DNA of 64,000 nucleotides from Lachnospiraceae bacterium (GTDB lineage Bacteria; Bacillota; Clostridia; Lachnospirales; Lachnospiraceae): NCBI GenBank assembly GCA_016283755.1, contig JAEENO010000017.1, positions 124,001 to 188,000 of the forward strand, read 5' to 3'. Shown piece by piece: positions 43,918 to 53,046 of this stretch (position 1 is its first letter; each line of letters starts with the position of its first letter). The notes under the pieces were generated by a model. It saw only the letters and a program-made list of their open reading frames with translations, ran no database searches and was not told where the DNA came from. The position numbers and the translations under genes were made by a program.

Positions 43918-44751
43918 TTACAGATTCAGCGATTTCTTAAGTTCTTCTATTTTTTCTATCGAAAGATTCGTATATTGTTTAATCTTCTCGATTGGAAGAT
44001 TATCCTTTAACATGGCAAGTGCATTCTCAATAATACCTTCTTCTCTTCCTTCTTCACGTCCTTCTTCTCTTCCTTCAATTCTTCCCATTTCCAATAATTC
44101 TGCAATTGATCCACCCATTCTACTCGCTCCTTCCTCTGATTCTTTCAAAAACTTGGTCTTATTTGCCAATTCCTCATTGTACATATCCTTTGCCTCCGTA
44201 CAGAAGAAATCATGTATTAACCTTCCTAATGCTGTTGAGGTGTCTTTATTTGCTCCATTAACATAGATTATATGCTGACCACAATCTATGCTTTCACCCG
44301 TTTCAATATCCAAAAACTCATACTTATATATGGGTTTATTTCCGCCTCTTACATCATTCTCTGTTATAAATATTACGTAAACTTCCGGTAAATCCTTGAA
44401 ATCTTGGCGCTTTTCAAGTGAATGCGTATTTATCATACTTAAATGATATACTGCCCTTTTAAAATCAGCACCTTCATCACGTTTTTGAATCTCAATATTA
44501 AATCTCTTACCTGTACTGTCAATAGCATATACGTCAAGTCTTACTTCTCTGTTACCGACATTTGCAAGCAATACCTGCGTACTAACGCTTTCTACTATAA
44601 GATCGGGTTTATCAAGTATCGTTCTTATCACAACTTGAGTACATTCAATATCATCTTCAAAGAAAATACTCATGTACCAGTCAGTCATAAGGTTATTACT
44701 TGCGATAATCTCCCGTATCTTATCACTCGTTATCTTTTTTTGTTCTTTCAT
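43918..44751 (-). CDS. PD-(D/E)XK nuclease/transposase family protein (Rpn-like)
   Basis: A 277-residue protein of the PDDEXK_2/Rpn recombination-promoting nuclease group. The nuclease core has LMTDWYMSIFFEDDIECTQV and the catalytic set NREVRLDVYAIDSTGKRFNI with EIQKRD (Asp, Glu-x-Gln type), then YHLSMINTHSLEKRQDFKDL and VYVIFITENDVRGG. The tail has the usual EGREEG repeats and a final helical piece (IEKIKQYTNLSIEKIEELKK). Such genes are scattered in many copies in Clostridia and promote RecA-independent recombination in vitro in known cases. The ribosome site before the ATG is weak. All core parts seem intact. Confidence 0.88.
   Translation of the reverse strand: MKEQKKITSDKIREIIASNNLMTDWYMSIFFEDDIECTQVVIRTILDKPDLIVESVSTQVLLANVGNREVRLDVYAIDSTGKRFNIEIQKRDEGADFKRAVYHLSMINTHSLEKRQDFKDLPEVYVIFITENDVRGGNKPIYKYEFLDIETGESIDCGQHIIYVNGANKDTSTALGRLIHDFFCTEAKDMYNEELANKTKFLKESEEGASRMGGSIAELLEMGRIEGREEGREEGREEGIIENALAMLKDNLPIEKIKQYTNLSIEKIEELKKSLNL
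44038..44073 (-). repeat. Three 12-bp tandem repeats encoding GREE
   Basis: Three in-frame units of GGA-AGA/CGT-GAA-GAA in the PD-(D/E)XK gene encode GREE three times. Unit length is a multiple of three, so copy number can change without breaking the frame. Confidence 0.8.
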
Positions 44752-44964
44752 AATACATCATATTTGCCGTCATTTCAACGCAAATAGGACCATATGCATT
44801 GCTTACGGCTTAGCAACCTCCTTCTTACGTATTATTAATTGGGAATTTAGACCTTGATTTACGGGGCTTTTGAATGCCTAAAGAAAAAGCTCAGGCATAT
44901 AAGTTATACAAGATACGAAGTATCTTCTTTCTTGATAATAGCATATATAATCCTTATGCGCAAG

Positions 44965-44998
44965 CATAAAAAAGGCGAACCCTAAAGGGTCCGCCTTT
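44965..44998 (-). terminator. Terminator of the second M3 peptidase gene, overlapping its 3' end
   Basis: On minus, a stem AAAGGCGGACCCT/AGGGTTCGCCTTT (one G-U) is followed by TTTTTTA. The 5' arm encodes the last residues (RRTL and stop) of the peptidase. The rest of the 230-base gap to the PD-(D/E)XK gene has two short inverted repeats (TTGCT..AGCAA near 44800; TGCCT..AGGCA near 44878) and no supported gene. Confidence 0.85.
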
Positions 44999-46610
44999 CT
45001 AATCCGAAGTATTCCTTCAGGAAATCTCCCGTCTTTTTAAGAGTCTCTTCTTCAAAAGGATTATCTATGCCCGCTTCGGTAAGTACCGCAAGGAAATGCT
45101 TGCCTTGGGTACGGTCCAAAAGTTTGCAGAAAAGCTCTACACCATTACCCTCTTCTTCATACTCCGCTCTGCATATTTGCAGGCTTGCAACTGCAGATGT
45201 CGCATAGCTTATATAATATGCAGGATAAGTAAAGAAATGAGGTGTGTATATCCAACGCTCTTCATAGACATCCAATCCATAACTTTTATAAGTTTCCATA
45301 CATATTTTCTCTATTCGTTCCTTAGACAATTCTTCCGGTGATAACGAATATATCTGCATTTCAAAGCTTGCGCCGGCGGACCCAAGAGCAATGTTATGCA
45401 TTATCTTGCCCATGGCATTGCATATATACTCTTGCTTTGCACGATCCGAGATATCCGACGTATACTTAATTGCAAGATACTCCATTGCCTGCGAATATAT
45501 CTCTGCCGTATCTTTATCTGCATCAGCATCATAATTATAAGCACCTTCGACAAAATGTCCGAATTCATGACTAAATGAATCATAATCGGCACCATTTATG
45601 AATATATAAGGGACCTCATACTTTCTTATATACCATTTATATCCTGTATCCTGCTTATTATCACCGTATTTAATATCATATAATTCATACTCTGTAAGTA
45701 ATCTGTATGCCTGTTCAAAAGGCCCTCCCATAGCTTCTGCTGCTGTTCCGAGCATTGCCGGCAAATCAAAATAATCAGAACTTGGGAATGAATCCGAATA
45801 ATACACTTCTTTATATACAGGTACAATATACTCTTTAACGTTATCAAGAAATACCTTTGCTTCTGCCGGAGTATAATCTCTTAAATAATCACGCTTATAA
45901 GCATAATCCAGATAATTATCAAATCCGCGCTCTTTGGCAATCTTATTACGAATCGTAACAAGTTCTATAAAAAGATCAACAACATCATCGTAATGGTCAT
46001 ACAGATCCCCGTCTGCCGTAAAAGCAGTATATTGCAATTCAAGATTCGATTCCCTCTCTTTTAAATCAAAGTACTCATCACCTGCATCTTCATAGCCGTC
46101 ATAATCCTCAAAGAACCCCTCATAAAAATAACCTGTTTCAAGAGCTTTTCTTAGAGACGACTCCGCCATGGCAGCATATAACGCCATCATTTCTTCTTCT
46201 ATAACATCATATTGCATATCACAATATGAATATTCTTCCGTATAGTATTCGTCCGTAATATCCTGACTGTATCTGAAATTACTGAGAGCATACATTGATA
46301 TGAACTCTCTATACTCGGAATACATCTTAAAATAGTCTTCGAATAATTTCCCGGCATCCGTATACTCCGGAATTTTCTCAGTCAAAGCCTCAATACTGTC
46401 AAGTAAATTCGTAGTATCAAAATGAACATATTCCATTTCGGAAAGCATAGGTATTGTAATCGGTTCCTTCGATGCAATATCCACTTCTCCGCCATACGGA
46501 TAACGTACAGTCAAATCACTCTTTACATCAATCTTTTGGTTCTTTCCGCATGCGCAGGTAAATAGCATTATCAATGCCAACAATAAAGCAATAACTCTAA
46601 GTCGCCTCAT
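44982..46610 (-). CDS. Lipoprotein peptidase of the M3 family, copy 2
   Basis: A 542-residue paralogue of the M3 lipoprotein 5 kb away. The start MRRLRVIALLLALIMLFTCAC has GGAG six bases upstream; the lipobox is FTCAC. The linker after the lipid cysteine is much shorter than in copy 1. The active site is FSHEFGHFVEGAYNY with the third ligand in TAEIYSQAMEYLAIKY. Long segments align with copy 1 (for example LTEAGIDNPFE near the end and YPGGEV/YGSEWG with KEP near the start), so they arose by duplication. Likely function: trimming of peptides at the cell surface. It has its own promoter and terminator. Confidence 0.9.
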   Translation of the reverse strand: MRRLRVIALLLALIMLFTCACGKNQKIDVKSDLTVRYPYGGEVDIASKEPITIPMLSEMEYVHFDTTNLLDSIEALTEKIPEYTDAGKLFEDYFKMYSEYREFISMYALSNFRYSQDITDEYYTEEYSYCDMQYDVIEEEMMALYAAMAESSLRKALETGYFYEGFFEDYDGYEDAGDEYFDLKERESNLELQYTAFTADGDLYDHYDDVVDLFIELVTIRNKIAKERGFDNYLDYAYKRDYLRDYTPAEAKVFLDNVKEYIVPVYKEVYYSDSFPSSDYFDLPAMLGTAAEAMGGPFEQAYRLLTEYELYDIKYGDNKQDTGYKWYIRKYEVPYIFINGADYDSFSHEFGHFVEGAYNYDADADKDTAEIYSQAMEYLAIKYTSDISDRAKQEYICNAMGKIMHNIALGSAGASFEMQIYSLSPEELSKERIEKICMETYKSYGLDVYEERWIYTPHFFTYPAYYISYATSAVASLQICRAEYEEEGNGVELFCKLLDRTQGKHFLAVLTEAGIDNPFEEETLKKTGDFLKEYFGLERRTL

Positions 46611-46652
46611 ATAGTTCTCCTTTTTCACCATTCGTATTTATTTGTTGACATT

Positions 46653-46681
46653 ATGTTAACATAATATTCATAATAATGCAA
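46653..46681 (-). promoter_or_regulatory. Probable promoter of the second M3 peptidase gene
   Basis: TTGCAT, a 17-base spacer and TAACAT on the minus strand. The core ATTATGTTAACAT resembles the promoter of the first copy, in line with duplication of the gene with its upstream region. Confidence 0.5.
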
Positions 46682-46688
46682 CGGAGTT

Positions 46689-46727
46689 AAAAAAGTTCCC
46701 CGCACCGCTTGGTGTGAGGAACTTTTA
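46689..46727 (-). terminator. Terminator of the chemoreceptor gene
   Basis: A stem of about 13 bp (AAGTTCCTCACACC with GGTGCGGGGAACTT, one mismatch and one G-U) and a four-base loop, followed on minus by TTTTTTA. It begins about 27 bases after the stop codon. Confidence 0.85.
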
Positions 46728-46753
46728 TTATAGAATCAATTTTCAGATTCAGT

Positions 46754-48784
46754 CTAGATTGTAAACTTATCGAGGTTATTATTGATTGTTTCAACCGCAT
46801 CCGCAACGGACTTAGCCGCATTGGTTACATTATCGCTGGATGTTGCAACATCCTTAGCTGCTACTGTAACCTTCTCTACCGCCTGAGCAATTTCCTCGGT
46901 TGATGCTGACTGCTCTTCGGATATGGAAGCCATATTAAGAGCAACGTCGTTTAATTCAACCATCTCATGTGCAATCGTATTAAGAGTATCGGTTGCATCG
47001 GAAAGCTCTGCCGTAATCTGCTGGAATGTAGCCGCTGCTGCGTTTACATACTCCGCACTGTTATTAATAAGTGTTGCATTTGTTTCGGACTTCTCTGAAA
47101 GTAGTCTAACCTTAGCGGACATGTCATTAATAATTGCAACAATCTGTCCGGTTGCATCTGCAGAGTTCTTAGCCAGCTCACCGATCTCGGTTGCAACAAC
47201 CGCAAATCCCTTACCTGCTTCACCCGCTCTTGCAGCTTCGATGGATGCGTTAAGTGAAAGGAGGTTCGTCTGAGATGAAATCGCATTGATCATATCAACG
47301 ATATTGTTAATCTGGTTAGCAGCTTCATCTACGTTCTTAACCGCATCTTCCATTTCCTGCATAGAGGTTACTACATTATTCATACCTTCGGCAACGGAAA
47401 TCATATCCTTCTGACCAATGCCTGCCTTCTCAACAAGGCCATTCATTGTTTTCTCGATATGCTGCTCGCCCTTATTAACTTCATCAATAGTCTGTGCAAG
47501 CTTGGTTGCACTTTCAGCAACTTCTGCTACAGCACCGGAAATATTGCTTACATTAAGTCTAACCATTTCCATTGAATTGGACTGTTCTTTTGCAGCCAAC
47601 TCAAGAGCATCCGCAGTATCGCTTGATACACGTGCTTCTTTTCTTAAGTTCTCGGATATGTTCTTAATATCACTGATTGTGTCTCTCATGCCGCCTACGA
47701 AGTCATCCATTGCGGAATTCATGAAAGCAATTTCATCATTACCCTTTGCATTGATCTTAACTGTAAAGTCACCTGCGGAGATGTTATCAATGTTACCGGT
47801 AAGTTCAGCAACAGGCTTCTTAATAGTTCTGTTAAGAATTCTCTTCATTATAAGAACTACAACTACTACTGCAACAACAGTAAAGATAATAAGACCTATA
47901 ACGATATTAAGTAATGCTGCAAGAACTTCTCTCTGCTTAACATAAATAATTACTTTCCAGTTAGTTCCTGTTATTGTTGATGAAACCACATAATATGTCT
48001 CATCAGTCTTGATTGTATGAATAACACCGTCTTCTTCATCAAGGACGGTTCTTATCTTATCAAGGAATTCATACTCAGGATATACTTCCAATATCTCATC
48101 AATAGTAAATCCGCAGAAGCCCTTCTCTTCATAAGAAAGCACAAGGCCGTCAGCTGTGATCATCATAGCCTTACCTGTGTCATAAAGCTGAATCGCATCA
48201 AGCTGTTCCTGGAAAGTTCCCATCATAAAGTCAGCTAAGAATACACCCTGTCTTCCGTCTCTTAAAGTAACCTTTCTCTGAACCGTAGCACAAAGGTCAC
48301 CGGTTATAGCATCGAAGTACGGAACATCCCAGAAGTAGAACCAGCTATTCGGATATGACATACCTTCAAGATACCATTCCTCATTTCTTGCATCATATCC
48401 AAACGTAGGATCATCCGGACATACGAAAGAACCATCGTTTAATGCAAGATATGTACCTGTCGGAATAAGCTCATATCTGCCGAGTGTTCCTTCGAGATAA
48501 CTGTTAATCGCGTCATTATCTTCGAACGGAACCTGCTCAAGTGTATCGCCTATACCGTTAATATAGTAAAACGTTGAAGTAAGCTCTTTATTGATCTTAC
48601 CTGCATCTACATCAACTTCATTGATAAGTGACGTGTCGGTAAGTTCCTTAATCATGTTGAAACCGAAGTATACAACAATCAACTCGGCAAGCAATATACT
48701 TACAACAAGCATGATTGCAAATATAACCGATAACTTACGGCTTAAAGACTTAACCGCTCTCTTTTCATTTGCTTTTTTACTCAT
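46754..48784 (-). CDS. Methyl-accepting chemotaxis protein with dCache-type sensor
   Basis: A 676-residue transmembrane chemoreceptor feeding the flagellar motor through CheA/CheW. A first transmembrane helix is at about 20-42 ([20 protein letters not shown]), then an outer sensor of about 250 residues of dCache type ([53 protein letters not shown]), a second helix at about 295-316, HAMP (about 317-370) and a signalling domain. The hairpin tip is [20 protein letters not shown] followed by AGKGFAVVA. No CheR-binding pentapeptide tail was seen. The W-Y-x-Y-type cache residues would fit amino acid ligands, but the ligand cannot be assigned. It is a single-gene unit with a terminator; no clear promoter was fixed. 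Confidence 0.95.
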   Translation of the reverse strand: MSKKANEKRAVKSLSRKLSVIFAIMLVVSILLAELIVVYFGFNMIKELTDTSLINEVDVDAGKINKELTSTFYYINGIGDTLEQVPFEDNDAINSYLEGTLGRYELIPTGTYLALNDGSFVCPDDPTFGYDARNEEWYLEGMSYPNSWFYFWDVPYFDAITGDLCATVQRKVTLRDGRQGVFLADFMMGTFQEQLDAIQLYDTGKAMMITADGLVLSYEEKGFCGFTIDEILEVYPEYEFLDKIRTVLDEEDGVIHTIKTDETYYVVSSTITGTNWKVIIYVKQREVLAALLNIVIGLIIFTVVAVVVVVLIMKRILNRTIKKPVAELTGNIDNISAGDFTVKINAKGNDEIAFMNSAMDDFVGGMRDTISDIKNISENLRKEARVSSDTADALELAAKEQSNSMEMVRLNVSNISGAVAEVAESATKLAQTIDEVNKGEQHIEKTMNGLVEKAGIGQKDMISVAEGMNNVVTSMQEMEDAVKNVDEAANQINNIVDMINAISSQTNLLSLNASIEAARAGEAGKGFAVVATEIGELAKNSADATGQIVAIINDMSAKVRLLSEKSETNATLINNSAEYVNAAAATFQQITAELSDATDTLNTIAHEMVELNDVALNMASISEEQSASTEEIAQAVEKVTVAAKDVATSSDNVTNAAKSVADAVETINNNLDKFTI

Positions 48785-48890
48785 AAAGTCAGAACCTCCG
48801 CATTTTTATTAAACACATCATTTTTATTGTAGCCTATTTTTTGTGTTTCTGTATGATTAAATTGTGAAAGTTCTGCAAATTTACGATTTT

Positions 48891-49001
48891 TTACAGATTA
48901 TTATTCGAATATTCATTTTTTACTTTTCTTAAGTACGAAACCTTACCGTCTTCAATACAAAGCACATAATCGCAACATATATCGATAAGCTCCAGGGGCA
49001 T
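48891..49001 (-). pseudogene. Remnant resembling the C-terminal end of an ABC ATPase
   Basis: In the 228-base gap after the permease, a 36-codon frame reads MPLELIDICCDYVLCIEDGK followed by VSYLRK and a stop. Its pattern (D-I-C-x-x-V-L-x-I-E-D-G-K-V) is like the last strand-helix of ABC ATP-binding subunits; no Walker motifs or ribosome site are present. It is not a copy of the intact ATPase gene upstream, whose end differs. It probably is a relic of a deleted gene; a short false match is possible. Confidence 0.35.
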
Positions 49002-49012
49002 TATAAGCCAAT

Positions 49013-51352
49013 TTATTCTACGTTCTTTAACGCCATATCCATTGGAATATGCTTAATTCTTATGAAATCAATAATCGATACGAATGCATAACCTATAAGC
49101 AGGTACAGCATCGATAACCCCATCGACGGCACGCTCATGTAGAACGCAAAATATCCGTCCATGCAAAGCATGAATAACTTAAAGATCCATATCATAATGT
49201 AATATCCAACAACGAATCCCACAGCAGTGCAGAATAATACAACAATCGCAGTAGGTAAGATATATAACGACGCTATCTCACCGTTCTTAAAGCCTAAGAT
49301 CTTCGCCATAGAAATCGCCTGCTCGTTACGCTCAATGATAATCTTTGCAAGAAGATAGATAAGTGCCGCAGTCATTACGATTAATGCATACTTAAATACA
49401 TTCATCGCACCTCCCATCGAGTGCTTAAGCTGATTCGTTACCGCAATTACCTCTTCGGAAGTAATAACAGCTGCAATATACTTCTCATCTATATCCTTAA
49501 TCTCGTTATCCGCGAAGTATCCGGTAAACTCATCCTCGTCCTTCTCGAAAGTCTTATTAAACGCATCGTTACCCATAAAGACAGCAATTCCGCCTTCATA
49601 ATCAATGATACCGACAACTTTAAAATCATAAGACCTGTTCTCGTACTCTTCGTGAAGAGTAATCGTCTGTCCTTCCTTTAAATTGAACTTCTTCATAAAG
49701 GAAACCGAGATATATACTTCCCCTTCGCTAAGCTTCTTATCAAATGTGATATAGTGGCTATTATCTTCAATTCCGTATACGGTAACACCTTCATCACCGC
49801 CAGAACCCATACCTGCAAAGATTTCAGGGGCATCCTTCGGGTATAAAAGTTCTTTCGCGCTGAATTTTTCTGCCGTCTTCTCGGATGTAACAATAAGATC
49901 ACCGTCATCATTCTCGGTACTTGTAAGCATGTACTGATAATCCGCAAACATCATATCAGGAGCTTTTTCCTCATAATGATAAAGAGAATCCGGTAATCCA
50001 AATGCAAAGCAAAGCATTAACTCAATAAAGATTACACCGAATACAAGCACCGCATAGTTCGGAAGATTCTGAAAGAATACGCGTAATCTAAATCTTCTTA
50101 AGAAAGCCCAATTAGGAAGACGACGCGCCTTACGGTTCTTGTTCTTAGACAGGTCGTGGCGTAAGAACTTCAATGGACTTAACTGTAACTTCTTAATGAT
50201 AACAATTAGGTTAATCACGAACATAAGGATAAGCGGAATTACGGTTGTCTTAACGATTGCAGTCTCGCTGAAGACTGCGCTGCAATTCGGCATACTGTAT
50301 GAATTATAATAAAGCCCTACCGCGATATCCTTAAATACTGTATATCCTAATACATTACCTATAATCGCACCAAGAATCGTAACTATTACAGGCATTGTCA
50401 TGTAGTGAACTATTAATTCTTTCTTGCTGTAGCCCGATGCACGAAGTGTACCGATTACAGACGCTTCCTTATCAATTGTGTTACTGATCGTAATTGCGAA
50501 GATAAAAGCTATAACCGCAATTAAGATATAGCAAAGGATTGCAGAACCTGCGGAATCCTTCTCGATATCGGATGGGGCAAAGTTACTGCCCTGGCGAAGA
50601 TATTCAGGGATATAATCTTCTATCTCGTTATCATAGACCAAGGTCTGAGTAATTAAAGCTTTTAAGAAGTTCTCGGCATATACCTTCTTCTCCGGCTTAT
50701 CTACCGGTGCATTCACATACTTATATGCGTAACTATAGTGAATTCTAGTCTTTAACTTATCGAATGCAGACGGCGTTACCATTGCAACATCAAATCCGAA
50801 TGCATCAAACATAAGGTCCGTATTATTCTTATGAAGAGTAAGATATTCTACATAAGACACAAATCCAACTACCTTAAACTCCTTACCACCAACTTTAATG
50901 GTATCGCCGATTTTAACGCCTACGTTATCCGCATGCATTCTGTCGATTGCGATTTCATCATCGGCTTCAGGTGCACGGCCCTCATTAAATGATGCCATAT
51001 CTATCTCGGCATCGCTTCTAAAAATACGAACCGTGGCATCTTCGACACCGTCACAATCAAAGTCCTCTTCCTCATCATGAAAGAAGTTCTCGTATACTCT
51101 GACATCAGCCATCTCGCCTGTACTAATGTCTTCAATAAACTCAGAAGAAGCTTCCTTCTTAAGCTCGAATGAGCCATCCTCAAGATTAAGTACATCTCTA
51201 TTTGAATATATCGCATCAAGCATACTGTCGTGGCCGACATACATACCGGAGATAACTCCGATCATCATAACCATGAAGATTAAGATGACGATATACTTAT
51301 GCCAGTCCGACTTAAGCTCTTTCGGAATCCTCTTGATAAGCGGGTTTCTCAT
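49013..51352 (-). CDS. FtsX/MacB-like ABC transporter permease
   Basis: A 779-residue permease of the large FtsX-repeat type. An N-terminal helix at about 18-40 (YIVILIFMVMMIGVISGMYV) leads to a long outer part; the first FtsX domain has three helices at about 270-390 with the ISNTIDKEASVIGTLRASGY loop, a further helix lies near 430, a second outer part follows, and the last FtsX domain (about 655-770) has NEQAISMAKILGFKNGEIAS. Such permeases work with an ATPase to export peptides or lipids, or to sense antimicrobials; none of this can be fixed here. It follows its ATPase by 12 bases. Confidence 0.93.
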   Translation of the reverse strand: MRNPLIKRIPKELKSDWHKYIVILIFMVMMIGVISGMYVGHDSMLDAIYSNRDVLNLEDGSFELKKEASSEFIEDISTGEMADVRVYENFFHDEEEDFDCDGVEDATVRIFRSDAEIDMASFNEGRAPEADDEIAIDRMHADNVGVKIGDTIKVGGKEFKVVGFVSYVEYLTLHKNNTDLMFDAFGFDVAMVTPSAFDKLKTRIHYSYAYKYVNAPVDKPEKKVYAENFLKALITQTLVYDNEIEDYIPEYLRQGSNFAPSDIEKDSAGSAILCYILIAVIAFIFAITISNTIDKEASVIGTLRASGYSKKELIVHYMTMPVIVTILGAIIGNVLGYTVFKDIAVGLYYNSYSMPNCSAVFSETAIVKTTVIPLILMFVINLIVIIKKLQLSPLKFLRHDLSKNKNRKARRLPNWAFLRRFRLRVFFQNLPNYAVLVFGVIFIELMLCFAFGLPDSLYHYEEKAPDMMFADYQYMLTSTENDDGDLIVTSEKTAEKFSAKELLYPKDAPEIFAGMGSGGDEGVTVYGIEDNSHYITFDKKLSEGEVYISVSFMKKFNLKEGQTITLHEEYENRSYDFKVVGIIDYEGGIAVFMGNDAFNKTFEKDEDEFTGYFADNEIKDIDEKYIAAVITSEEVIAVTNQLKHSMGGAMNVFKYALIVMTAALIYLLAKIIIERNEQAISMAKILGFKNGEIASLYILPTAIVVLFCTAVGFVVGYYIMIWIFKLFMLCMDGYFAFYMSVPSMGLSMLYLLIGYAFVSIIDFIRIKHIPMDMALKNVE

Positions 51353-51364
51353 CTTAATCCCTCC

Positions 51365-52072
51365 TTACCAGTCAAGCTCTGCTGCTGTAATCTTATTATC
51401 ATTAAGGTCATCGTGACGAACTATGCCATCACGAAGCTTAATCACATGATCCGCCATATTCTTAATGGCTTCGTTATGTGTAACCATAATTACGGTGTTG
51501 CCGTACTTCTTATTGCACTCTTCGATAAGACTTAAGATTTCCTTCGAAGTATTGTAGTCAAGCGCACCGGTTGGCTCATCGCACATTAAAATATCAGGGT
51601 TTTTAACAACTGCGCGACCAATCGATACACGCTGCTGCTGTCCGCCTGATAACTGATTCGGATATTTATACTTATGTTCCTGTAAGCCTAAGGTTGTAAG
51701 AACCTCTTCAACGTCTAACGGCTTATCGGAGAGGTACGCTCCAACCTCGATATTCTCCTTAACATTAAGATTAGGTATAAGATTATACATCTGGAATACG
51801 TATCCAAGATGCTTTCTTCTATAGATTGTAAGCTCTTTTTCATCCATGTCTCTTAACTTATCGCCGTTAATGCTGACGAATCCTTCATCAGGGGTATCGA
51901 TTCCGCCGATAATATTAAGTAAAGTAGACTTTCCCGAACCGGAAGGTCCAAGAAGTACGCAGAACTCACCTTTCTTTACGGAAAAGTTCATTCCGCGAAG
52001 TACATCCTGCCTCACATCACCCTGACCGAAGCTTTTCTTTAAGTCCTTAATCTCAAGAAAATTCTCGCCCAT
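51365..52072 (-). CDS. ABC transporter ATP-binding protein (LolD/MacB type)
   Basis: A 235-residue ATPase that partners the FtsX-like permease. Walker A is [18 protein letters not shown], the Q loop is [20 protein letters not shown], the signature is [14 protein letters not shown], Walker B is [12 protein letters not shown], and the switch histidine is in VIMVTHNEA. It lies 12 bases after the ZIP transporter gene, so the three form one transcript. Confidence 0.96.
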   Translation of the reverse strand: MGENFLEIKDLKKSFGQGDVRQDVLRGMNFSVKKGEFCVLLGPSGSGKSTLLNIIGGIDTPDEGFVSINGDKLRDMDEKELTIYRRKHLGYVFQMYNLIPNLNVKENIEVGAYLSDKPLDVEEVLTTLGLQEHKYKYPNQLSGGQQQRVSIGRAVVKNPDILMCDEPTGALDYNTSKEILSLIEECNKKYGNTVIMVTHNEAIKNMADHVIKLRDGIVRHDDLNDNKITAAELDW

Positions 52073-52084
52073 TACTATATCCTC

Positions 52085-52867
52085 CTAACCAAGTGCCACA
52101 TCAAGCACCATCATTAATGTAAATCCCGCCGAAAACATTAAAACACCGATATTCGAGTGTTCACCTTCCGCCATCTCAGGAATAAGTTCCTCTACAACGA
52201 CGTACATCATCGCACCTGCCGCAAAGCTTAATAAGTACGGCATCGTAGGAATCATAAGTCCTGCAAATAAAATCGTAATTAAAGCGCCTATAGGTTCAAC
52301 CGCGCCCGTAAGTATTCCGTCTATAAAAGCTCTTGCCTTGTTCTTACCTTCTGCGCAAAGCGGCATAGATACTATTGCGCCTTCAGGAAAATTCTGAATA
52401 GCGATACCGATTGCAAGAGCAAGCGCACCGCCCATCGTTATTGTATTATTCCCCGACATATAGCCCGCATATACAACACCTACAGCCATTCCTTCGGGAA
52501 TGTTATGAAGTGTTACTGCAAGGACCATCATTGTTGTTCTTTTAAATTTTGCTTTGATACCTTCGGTCTCACCTGTATTTACATGTAAGTGAGGTATAAC
52601 AGAATCAAGAAGTAAAAGAAATAAGATTCCGATCCAGAAACCTATAAATGCAGGTAAAAAGCTTAATTTGCCCAAATGCTCCGACTGCTCTATTGCAGGA
52701 GCTATTAAGCTCCAGATAGAAGCCGCAACCATTACACCGCCGGCAAAGCCTGTTAAAGCACGCTTAACATTATCCTTAAGCTCGTTCTTCATAAAAAGAA
52801 CGCAGGCAGCACCTAATGAAGTACCAAGAAAAGGAATCATAACTCCAAGAAAAACTTTCATACTCAT
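52085..52867 (-). CDS. ZIP-family divalent metal transporter
   Basis: A 260-residue membrane protein of the ZIP/ZupT group that brings zinc, iron or manganese into the cytoplasm. About eight helices are visible; the metal site is in helix 4, TLHNIPEGMAVGVVYAG, and helix 5, IQNFPEGAIVSMPL. GAVEPIGALITILFAG and VVEELIPEMAEGEHSN are also typical. It is the first gene of an operon with the ABC ATPase and permease, an unusual partnership. The upstream region holds a palindrome over a predicted promoter and an overlapping terminator, so control may be more than constitutive. Confidence 0.94.
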   Translation of the reverse strand: MSMKVFLGVMIPFLGTSLGAACVLFMKNELKDNVKRALTGFAGGVMVAASIWSLIAPAIEQSEHLGKLSFLPAFIGFWIGILFLLLLDSVIPHLHVNTGETEGIKAKFKRTTMMVLAVTLHNIPEGMAVGVVYAGYMSGNNTITMGGALALAIGIAIQNFPEGAIVSMPLCAEGKNKARAFIDGILTGAVEPIGALITILFAGLMIPTMPYLLSFAAGAMMYVVVEELIPEMAEGEHSNIGVLMFSAGFTLMMVLDVALG

Positions 52868-52913
52868 AGTTAGTCACCCCAATCCGTAAATTAATCAAAT
52901 GCCCAATTTATAT

Positions 52914-52946
52914 AAAAAAATATTGGTTAGCCTTCGCTAACCAATA
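52914..52946 (-). terminator. Terminator between the lipoprotein gene and the ZIP operon
   Basis: A perfect 11-bp stem TATTGGTTAGC/GCTAACCAATA with a four-base loop, followed on minus by seven T. It would end the lipoprotein transcript about 100 bases after its stop codon. Confidence 0.88.
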
Positions 52947-52974
52947 ATATATCACTTTTGATTTATTAAATCAA
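52946..52974 (-). promoter_or_regulatory. Predicted ZIP operon promoter with palindromic operator candidate
   Basis: TTGATT, a 17-base spacer and TATATT on minus. A perfect inverted repeat TTGATTT-ATT-AAATCAA (52958-52974) covers the -35 and part of the spacer. The start of transcription falls inside the 5' arm of the terminator just downstream, so only transcripts from further upstream would form the whole hairpin. No known Zur, Fur or MntR box is matched. Confidence 0.45.
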
Positions 52975-53046
52975 TATAGGTTTTTAAAATACATCAAAGA
53001 TATTTCACTTTTAACTTCAAAGCAAAATTACTCCCTGATTCCCATT

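Noticed and set aside
44752-44830. A strong GGAGG on minus upstream of the PD-(D/E)XK ATG, followed by a short frame.
   Set aside because: The frames following it are under 15 codons and out of phase with the nuclease; no product could be supported.
44672-44857. A 61-codon plus-strand frame across the start of the PD-(D/E)XK gene.
   Set aside because: Half of it is antisense to the nuclease gene, it has no ribosome site, and the hydrophobic start is what antisense of a D/E/K-rich gene gives.
52958-52974. FNR/CRP-type site TTGAT..ATCAA before the ZIP operon.
   Set aside because: The spacing between half-sites is seven bases rather than four, so it does not fit the FNR consensus; kept only as an unnamed palindrome.
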